A stretch of DNA of 64,000 nt from SZUA-252 sp035716005 (GTDB lineage Bacteria > Eisenbacteria > RBG-16-71-46 > SZUA-252): assembly GCA_035716005.1 (NCBI GenBank), contig DASTKG010000052.1:27628-91627 (forward strand), given 5' to 3'. Of the stretch, positions 55,501 to 61,659 are shown one piece after another. The translations under genes were made by a program, and so were the position numbers. How positions within the stretch are numbered: position 1 is the stretch's first letter; the number at the start of each line of letters is the position of its first letter. Below the pieces are notes generated by a model, which saw only the letters and a list, made by a program, of their open reading frames with translations, ran no database searches and was not told where the DNA came from.

Positions 55501-58500
55501 GCTCTCCGTGCGCTTCCTCGCGGTCGGAAGCCCCGCCCCCGACTCGCTGCGGGCCGACACGGTCGCCGTCGCCGTGATCCCGGGCGCCGCGGCCTCGATC
55601 GAGATCGCGAACTCGACCGGCGGCATCGTGGCCGGAGGGCTCCTCAGCGTGACTCTCACCCTGCGAGACGCGTTCGGAAACGTGGCGCTCGCCGCGGCGC
55701 CGAACGTCTGGCTCCGGACGACCACGCCGAGCCCCGCGCTCGACAACATCCGCTGGACGCCCACGGCCGCCGCCGCGGGGACGCTGGCGGACAGCGCGGC
55801 CGGCGACGGCGCGGCCTACCAGTTCGCGCCCGCCGACTCGGGGACGGCGACGGTCGCGGTGCGCGACACGCTGGCCGAGACGATCCGGCTTCGAGTGAGC
55901 GGGCCGGGGCTTTCCCTCGCGGAGACCGCCCCGATCTCGATTCCGGCCGCGCCGCCGACTCAAATCGCCGTCGTCTCGGGAGACGCCCAGAGCGGCGTCG
56001 TGGCCGACACGCTGGCGCTTCCGCTCGTCGTTCGCGCGCGCGACAGCTTCGGCAATCCGACGCCGGGCGCCGTCGTGCGCTTCACGGTGACCGGCGGAGG
56101 CGGGGCCATCGACGCCACGGCCGGCGGCGCCGCCAATTCCGACGCCGCGGCCGACGCGTCGGGGATCGCGCGCTGCGACGTCTGGAGACTCGGAACCGCG
56201 GCGGGCGCCGGGAACAGCGCGCGGGCGGCGCTCCTCGCCACGCCCTCGTCGTTCGTCCCCTTCGCGGCGACCGCGCTCGCCGACACGGCGTTCACGCTCA
56301 CGCTCGCGCCGGGCGCCCTCTCGCTCGCGCCGACGCAGACGGCGCTCGTCACGGCCACCGCGCGCGACGCCTACTCGAATCCGGTTCCCGGCGCGGCCCT
56401 CACGCTCTACCTCGCCGGCCCCGGCGCCGTCGACGGGACGCTTCAGTCGCTGGGCGGCGCCACGACGGGCGGTCCGGGCTCCCAGAGCGGGCTCACGAAT
56501 TCCCTCGGCGCGCTCCCCGTTCGCTACGCCGCGCCCGCCGCCGCGCCGGCGGTCGATTCGCTCTACGTCCGGAGCGCGACCCTCGCGCCGGTCGGCATTC
56601 GCGTCGCCGTGAGCGCGGGGGCCACCGATTCGCTGCGCGTCACGGCCGACTCGCTCGGCTGGATCGCGGGCGCGCCGGTCCGGATCCGCGTCGCGCCTCT
56701 CGACGCGCAGGGGAACGTCGTCCTCGACGACGCGGGGACCGCCGTCATGCGCGCCGCGCCGGGCGTCTCGTTCGCTCCGGCGTCGGGCCCGCTCCTCGGC
56801 GGCGTCTTCGAGACGTTCGCCACGGCCACGACGTCGGGGTCGATCGCCTCCATCGGCGCCGATCGTTCGGGATCTCCGGGCGTCGGCGGGTCGGCGGGTC
56901 CGGTGTCGGTGCGGCCGGCGCTCCCCTCGGGAACGATTCCCGTGGCGGCGAGCCGCACGACGCTGACCGCGGACGGCCGCAGCCTCGCCACGGTGACGTT
57001 CGGGCCCGTGCGCGACGCCTACGCGAATCTCGTCGCGGCCGGAACGGCGCTCGCCGCCTCAGCCACCGCCGGGACGCTGGCCGCGGCGTCCCTCGTCACC
57101 GACGCGTCGGGGATGGCCTCCACCCTCCTCGTCGCGCCGAACGCGGCGGGTCCCGGCACGGTGAATGTCGTGTCGGTTCCGGCCGGCGCGTCGGGGAGCC
57201 TCGCCGTCACGTTCGTGCCTCCCCCCTCGCTCGCCGCCGTCGCCGCCTCGCTCGCGCCGTCGATCGTGGCGCCCGGCACGACGGCCTCCTTCACGGTCGG
57301 CGTGACGAACACGGGGAGCGGGACGCTCACGCTCGGCGCGGGGACTTCGCTCGCCTTCGGCCCGGCCTCGTCCCTGGCGTCGGCCTCCCTCGCGGGCGCG
57401 CCGGTCACCGTCGCGCCGAGCGCCACCGTGACGCTCGCGTTCTCGCCGGCCGGCATCCCGGTCGCGCTCCCGCCCGGAAGTTACGCGCCGACGCTTCGCG
57501 CGGTCGGGACCGACGCGACGGGCGATCCCTTCGATTTCTATCCCTCGCTCGCGGGCGCGCTCCTTCACGTGGCGGGCGTGCGCGTCGCGGCCGTCGGCGC
57601 GTCGCCCACGCCGGCGCCGCTCGGCTACGCCGACCTCCAGCTCACGTTCACGGTCGAGAACCTGGCCGGAACCGACGCGACGATCGAGTCGGCCTCGCTC
57701 GCCTTCTCGCAGGGCGTCTTCACGGTGAACGGCGTCACGCCGGCGCTTCCCGCGGCGCTCCCCGCGCTCGGGAGCCGCACGCTCGTCGCGTCGGTTCGCG
57801 TTCCCGCCTCGGGGATCCCCGACGGGAGCGACGTCGGCGTCACGATGACCGCGGGAGCCCGGTACGGCGCCGTGAGCGTGAACGGCGCGAACGCCGCTCC
57901 GCTCACGGTGCCGGTCGTCTCGGGGGCGGCGATCGCGCCCGTCGCGGGCGGCGCCACGCCGGCGCGCCTCCTCCGCGGGCGAAACGCGGCGCCCGCGGTG
58001 ACGGTGCGGAACAACGGCGCGGCCGACGTCACGCTCTTCAAGGATCAGACCCTCCTCGCCGCCGGGTCGTCCTCGGGAGACTCGCTCTTCTTCCGGCTCC
58101 TCGCGAATCAGGTCGTGGCGGGCGGCGACGTCGCCACGCTCGCGTTCGACTCCCTCGCCGTGCCGGCCGCGACGCCGCTCGGCGCCTACGGCGTGACGCT
58201 TCGCCTCCGCGGAAGCGAATCGGGGCAGCCCTTCGCGGCCGACGTCGCGGGAAATCCGGCCAGCGTGCCGGTCGTCGATCCGGCGATCCTCTCCGTCGTC
58301 TCGCTCGCCCCCGACACGGTGAGCGCGGGGCAGACGCGCGCGATGCGGGTGGTTGTGGCGAACGCGGGCGGCGTCCCCTACGACTTCGAAACGCCGACCA
58401 CGCTCCGGCTCGCGGGTCCCGTCGCCACGACGCTTTCCCTCGCCGCGGCGGCCACCGCGCCGGCGGGCGGAAGCGCCACCCTCGACTTTGTCGCCGCGCC

Positions 58501-59764
58501 GCTCGGGGCCGCGAACGCGCCCGGCGCCGCGCCCGCCGCGCTCGAGGCGCGCGGGCTCGAGGAGGGGCTTCCGCGCGACGAATCGATCGCGGCCGGGACG
58601 CTCGAGGCCCGCCCGCCCGCGGCGCTCGCCTACGTCGCGGGCTCCGCGTCGCCCGACACCGTTCGCGCGGGACAGACCGTGACGCTCGTCGCCTCGATCC
58701 GGAACGACGGCGGCTCTCCCTTCCTGCTCGATCCCGCGTCGACGCGGCTCACGATCAGCGACGGCGTGGAATCGGCGGCGGGCTTCGCGACGGGCGCGCC
58801 CTTCACGCTCGCGCCCGGCGCGCAGGCGGCGCTCACCTTCCCCGCGGTCGCGTTCCCGTCGGCGCTGGCGAGCCAGCCCTATCCGGTGACGATCGTCGCG
58901 AACGGAACCGAGTGGACGGCGGCCGAGAGCGCGACGCTCGCGTCGCCCGCGGGCGAAGTCCGCGTGGTGGAGCCCGCGGCCGCGATTCAGGTGTCGGCCG
59001 CGGACCCGGGCGCGCCGAAGCAGGCGGCGGCGGGGGCCGGCGCGCTCCGCCTCTGGAGCCTCACCTTCGATCCGCTCGTGCCCGTCGGCGGCGCCGCCTC
59101 CACGCGCCTCGAGTCGGTGGCGCTGACGGTGCTCGCCGACGGAGCGCCCGCGGCGACTCCCGGCGGCATCGTCTCGACGATCGAGGCGCGCGACGCCGGA
59201 GGCGCTCTCCTCGCGCAGGTCGTCCCCGCGGGCGCCAATCCCGCCACGCTCCTCTTCGCGGCGCCGATCGATCTATCGAGCGGGCCGGTGACGCTCTTCC
59301 TCGACGTGACGCTCGCCGCCGGCCTCCAGGCGCGGGACGTGGGGCTTCGTCTGGCCGCGGCGGGCGACGTCGTGGCGCGCGACAACCTGGCGGGAAGCGT
59401 CCTGTCGGTGAGCGCGCCCGGCGGCCTCCCGTTCCAGGCGCTCGAGTCGAGGCGCGTGACGCTCTTCGCGAAGGCGCACGGCTATCCGAATCCGTTCCGC
59501 GCCGGGCGCGAGTCGGTCCTCCTCTCCTACCGGCTCGGCGCCGACGCGCCGGTCCAGGTTCGAATCGTCACGCTCCTCGGCGAGATGGTGCGGGAGCTCT
59601 CCTTCCCGGCCGGCGCCGCGGGCGGAGCGCTGGGGCTGAACGAGGTTCCCTGGGACGGCCGGAACGGCGCGGGGGCCACCGTGAAGCCGGGCGTCTACGT
59701 GGCCCACATCGAGAGCGGCGCCGGCGGCGTGAACGAAACGGTGAAAGTGGGGGTGACGCGATGA
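52517..59764 (+). CDS. Giant secreted multi-Ig protein with FlgD/type IX-like tail
   Basis: 2415 residues from the ATG at 52517. The open frame reaches 52403, but this start gives a signal peptide (HRHRTWKGLATLVAGFALL, cleavage near SARA). The N-terminal 160 residues are a beta domain with no name I can give. To about residue 1590 there are around a dozen Ig-like modules; several are invasin/Big_1 type with the marker pattern SADG-S and DxxGNPV (LEADGASIASIV, LVADGSSSAAVA, LTADGRSLATVT). From about 1590 to 2160 come CARDB-like repeats (TVGVTNTGSGTL, SIRNDGGSPFLL). The last 95 residues are the tail: YPNPFRAGRESVLL, VRIVTLLGEMVREL, VPWDGRNGAG and GVYVAHI, ending VTR. Likely a surface adhesin or filament. 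Coupled by ATGA to the PorV-like gene. Confidence 0.9.
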   Translation: MTTHRHRTWKGLATLVAGFALLAAPSARAAGPGSGTADLSPTGNFVAGSSGSWVITYRAEEGFPHSTGGVLDVEVPAGWSIPTLAAGQPGEVTVSGPFVSGVSIVAPRTIRVLVGDAPAQKFNIGDSIQVVYGGGGAAGAVVSTVAPATSTFRVLSDPNAGDGITTAELTGGGSFALGVVPDALESVRIEDAAGVPVGALSLTADDDTTHLYLRGYDTYGNPLGLVSGAWSVSGGIGAVSAANATDVVLALTTAGSGSVAADVGGTNDATGSITVTHGAYAALRLSAPAAVTAGNSAAVTVEAVDADGNVVTSGPVASETVRFVGYAANAGGTLSDPNFVSDTAALAGGSYAGGVIPRRAGNHWIAARDDANAVESARTDLAVTAAAPDHLVLTPNALALVAGMAGTLLVESRDAFENPSPVASDEVLALWSNRPAGSFQDLGGAAIYEIAIPNGSSSASFRFRDTQSVTSGGRVRALDAGLSPPYLGYAEASITTSPASPAGSVALSATPSTLEADGASIASIVSGVVTDSFGNPVGAGVPFTVVGSLLLPQGDTDLGTPGVQWTTDASSVLSGSATAGTVRGAGSVSMASIAGSAAGGTPVPLLAGAPSGTIALAAVPASLVADGSSSAAVAAAGLADAYGNRVEDGELVTVATDLGSIVTADADAGTPGLQVAASGGAIAFTLQSGSLLGTATVSAASVRGSAAGATTVLFGAGTVDAGQSLVAGTSPATVGAAGSTVTVTLRDAQGHALPAIPADSISLAVSGVPATVTALGAATDAAGALSFTVTTTLAATATVTAIAKGVLLSASPTIDFVAGPVDHYPAAGPAPPLRAGRPDTLRVTARDLYENPAPSAGGSRMSVRVLGGLAVAPDTVQFAGSATEVPFTPTAVTQLTLLLREVTPPLRTVTYGPVAVSPAGPYAIDSLALATATLAAGDSTAVDLWIDDLYGNRQPGATVSASLLAGSGSATPASAITDAAGHARFSVRAGGTPGTLSVRFLAVGSPAPDSLRADTVAVAVIPGAAASIEIANSTGGIVAGGLLSVTLTLRDAFGNVALAAAPNVWLRTTTPSPALDNIRWTPTAAAAGTLADSAAGDGAAYQFAPADSGTATVAVRDTLAETIRLRVSGPGLSLAETAPISIPAAPPTQIAVVSGDAQSGVVADTLALPLVVRARDSFGNPTPGAVVRFTVTGGGGAIDATAGGAANSDAAADASGIARCDVWRLGTAAGAGNSARAALLATPSSFVPFAATALADTAFTLTLAPGALSLAPTQTALVTATARDAYSNPVPGAALTLYLAGPGAVDGTLQSLGGATTGGPGSQSGLTNSLGALPVRYAAPAAAPAVDSLYVRSATLAPVGIRVAVSAGATDSLRVTADSLGWIAGAPVRIRVAPLDAQGNVVLDDAGTAVMRAAPGVSFAPASGPLLGGVFETFATATTSGSIASIGADRSGSPGVGGSAGPVSVRPALPSGTIPVAASRTTLTADGRSLATVTFGPVRDAYANLVAAGTALAASATAGTLAAASLVTDASGMASTLLVAPNAAGPGTVNVVSVPAGASGSLAVTFVPPPSLAAVAASLAPSIVAPGTTASFTVGVTNTGSGTLTLGAGTSLAFGPASSLASASLAGAPVTVAPSATVTLAFSPAGIPVALPPGSYAPTLRAVGTDATGDPFDFYPSLAGALLHVAGVRVAAVGASPTPAPLGYADLQLTFTVENLAGTDATIESASLAFSQGVFTVNGVTPALPAALPALGSRTLVASVRVPASGIPDGSDVGVTMTAGARYGAVSVNGANAAPLTVPVVSGAAIAPVAGGATPARLLRGRNAAPAVTVRNNGAADVTLFKDQTLLAAGSSSGDSLFFRLLANQVVAGGDVATLAFDSLAVPAATPLGAYGVTLRLRGSESGQPFAADVAGNPASVPVVDPAILSVVSLAPDTVSAGQTRAMRVVVANAGGVPYDFETPTTLRLAGPVATTLSLAAAATAPAGGSATLDFVAAPLGAANAPGAAPAALEARGLEEGLPRDESIAAGTLEARPPAALAYVAGSASPDTVRAGQTVTLVASIRNDGGSPFLLDPASTRLTISDGVESAAGFATGAPFTLAPGAQAALTFPAVAFPSALASQPYPVTIVANGTEWTAAESATLASPAGEVRVVEPAAAIQVSAADPGAPKQAAAGAGALRLWSLTFDPLVPVGGAASTRLESVALTVLADGAPAATPGGIVSTIEARDAGGALLAQVVPAGANPATLLFAAPIDLSSGPVTLFLDVTLAAGLQARDVGLRLAAAGDVVARDNLAGSVLSVSAPGGLPFQALESRRVTLFAKAHGYPNPFRAGRESVLLSYRLGADAPVQVRIVTLLGEMVRELSFPAGAAGGALGLNEVPWDGRNGAGATVKPGVYVAHIESGAGGVNETVKVGVTR

Positions 59765-61659
59765 CCGCGCTCCGCCGCCTTCTCCTCGCCGCCCTCGCGG
59801 CGATCTCGATCGCGTGGATCGCGACGTCGCTCCTGCCTCCGGCCGCCGGGGCGCAGACGGGCGGCGCCGTGAACCTCCTCGCGGCGCCCGGGTCGTGGCC
59901 GACCACCGGCGCGGCGAGCGGCTTCACCGCGCTCGCGCTCGATCCGACGGCGGTCTACCTGAATCCGGCCGGGCTCTCGCGCCAGGACGAGCGGAGCTTC
60001 TTCCTCCAGCACGGGATCCTTCCCGACGCGACCGACTGGGATCTGGCGGCGGTCGCCCTTCCGCTCCCGGGGCTCGGCGCCGTGGGCGTCGGGGTCGCGC
60101 GCATCGGGACGTCGGGCCTCGAAGCGTACGACGAGAACAACGCCCCGCTCGGCACGATCGGCTATCGCGAGACGTCGATCGCGGCGAGCGTGGCGCGGCG
60201 GGTCTACGGCTCGCTGCACGCGGGGTTCACGTTCAAGGTCGTGAGCCAGTCGCTCGGCGACCTCTCCGCGGCGGCGCCGGGCGCCGACCTCGGCCTCGTC
60301 TATCGCCCGGCGCGGTTCCGCGGCGGACAGATCGGCGTCTCGGCCCAGAACCTCGTCGCCGGCTCTCTCGATCTGGGGGGACCGAGCGAGGCTCTCACGC
60401 GTTCGTTCCGTCTCGGGGTCGCGAGTCCCGAGTTCGCCGTCTCGAGCAAGGGGTCGCTCCGCCTCGTGGGCGATCTCGCGCGCGAGGGGAGCGCCGGAAC
60501 GAAGCCGCGCCTCGGCGTGGAATTCACCCGTCTCGGGCTCGGCGCGGTCCGGGCCGGGCTCCAGAACGGAAAGCCGGTGCTCGGCGTCGGCATGAACTAT
60601 CGCCGCTACGGCGTCGATCTCTCGCTCCTCCAGGGCGAGATGGGCGCCGTGCAGCAATTCGCCGTGCGCCTGGGGTTCGGCGAGCGCGTGAGCGAGTACG
60701 AGAGCCGCCGGCAGGCCCAGTACCGGCGCGCGGCCGAGGAATCGCTTCAGGTCAGGACGGCGGCGGCCTACGCCTCCGATCGCGCGCGCGCCGAGGAGGC
60801 GGCCTCCCGCGGCGACTGGGAGGAGGCCCTGGTCCTCTACGAAATCCTCCACCGCGAGCGCCCGAACGAGACGGCGTGGGCGGCGAAGGCGTCGGAAGCG
60901 CGCGCGGCCATCGCGGAGACGGCGGAGCGCGCCGTGGCGGCCGAGGGGACGCGCCGAACGGCCGCGGCGCTCGCGCAATCGATCCGCGAGTCGCTGTCGA
61001 GGGGCGACGTGGAGGAAGCGTCGGGCCTCGCGCGCGCTCTCGCCCTGGTGCAGGCGGGAGACCGCCGCGCGGCCGCGCCGGAGAGTCTCGCCGCGCTCGA
61101 GTCGGAAGTCGCCGCCCTGCGTTCGCGCCTCGTCGATGGAGCGGTGGAACGCGCCGACTCGCTTCGCCGGGCCGGCAAGGTCCTGGCGGCGGTGGACGAG
61201 GCGGGGACGGCCCTCCGCCTCGCGCCCGAGGATCCGCGCGCGCAGGCCGCCTGGAAGGCGCTGGAGGCGACGCTTGGGAAGACGGTGGTCGAGACGCGCA
61301 CCCTCACCCGCCGGATCGACGCGCTCGGCGCGCTGAGCGAAGCGTCGCGCGCCTTCGCCGAGGGGCGCTACGGCGACGCGGCGAAGTCGGTGGAGAAGGC
61401 CCTCGCGGCCGACCCGCAGAGCGCCGAGGCGCGAGCCTGGCGGGAGCGCATCGAACGGCGCCTCGCCGCGCCGAAGACCGAGCTCGACGCGCGGGTGAAG
61501 CTGCTCTACATCAAGGGAATGGAAGCCTTCACCGCCGGCGACTATCGCGAGGCGCTGAAGCAGTGGGAGCAAATCTTGGTGCTCGATCCTCTGAATGAGA
61601 GCGCGCGCCGGAACGTCCTCGAGGCGCGGGAGCGGATGAAGGCGGAGGCGCGCCGATGA
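59761..61659 (+). CDS. PorV/PorQ-like outer-membrane barrel fused to TPR-like repeats
   Basis: 632 residues. Signal peptide about 1-30 (cleavage near PPAAGA). Residues 40-310 match the PorV/UPF0164 barrel style: FTALALDPTAVYLNPAGLS is the family hallmark, followed by alternating amphipathic strands (LGAVGVGVARIG, LHAGFTFKVVSQ, GADLGLVYRPA). From about 325 a charged helical region begins with coiled-coil and TPR-like repeats (GDWEEALVLYEILHRERP, RYGDAAKSVEKALAADP, GDYREALKQWEQILVLDP). In type IX systems PorV carries tailed cargo to the surface, and here it is encoded with a tailed giant protein. The fused repeats are unusual and may reach the periplasm. ATGA overlaps on both sides. Confidence 0.82.
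   Translation: MTALRRLLLAALAAISIAWIATSLLPPAAGAQTGGAVNLLAAPGSWPTTGAASGFTALALDPTAVYLNPAGLSRQDERSFFLQHGILPDATDWDLAAVALPLPGLGAVGVGVARIGTSGLEAYDENNAPLGTIGYRETSIAASVARRVYGSLHAGFTFKVVSQSLGDLSAAAPGADLGLVYRPARFRGGQIGVSAQNLVAGSLDLGGPSEALTRSFRLGVASPEFAVSSKGSLRLVGDLAREGSAGTKPRLGVEFTRLGLGAVRAGLQNGKPVLGVGMNYRRYGVDLSLLQGEMGAVQQFAVRLGFGERVSEYESRRQAQYRRAAEESLQVRTAAAYASDRARAEEAASRGDWEEALVLYEILHRERPNETAWAAKASEARAAIAETAERAVAAEGTRRTAAALAQSIRESLSRGDVEEASGLARALALVQAGDRRAAAPESLAALESEVAALRSRLVDGAVERADSLRRAGKVLAAVDEAGTALRLAPEDPRAQAAWKALEATLGKTVVETRTLTRRIDALGALSEASRAFAEGRYGDAAKSVEKALAADPQSAEARAWRERIERRLAAPKTELDARVKLLYIKGMEAFTAGDYREALKQWEQILVLDPLNESARRNVLEARERMKAEARR

Noticed and set aside
52385..55963. Minus-strand frame of 1192 codons opposite the giant protein
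   Set aside because: Extremely Arg/Gly-rich low-complexity translation; no start signal; shadow of the plus-strand gene.
52426..61659. Single plus-strand frame of 3077 codons covering the giant gene and the barrel gene
   Set aside because: Only its last 632 codons (from 59761) make sense as protein; before that it is an out-of-frame reading of the giant gene.
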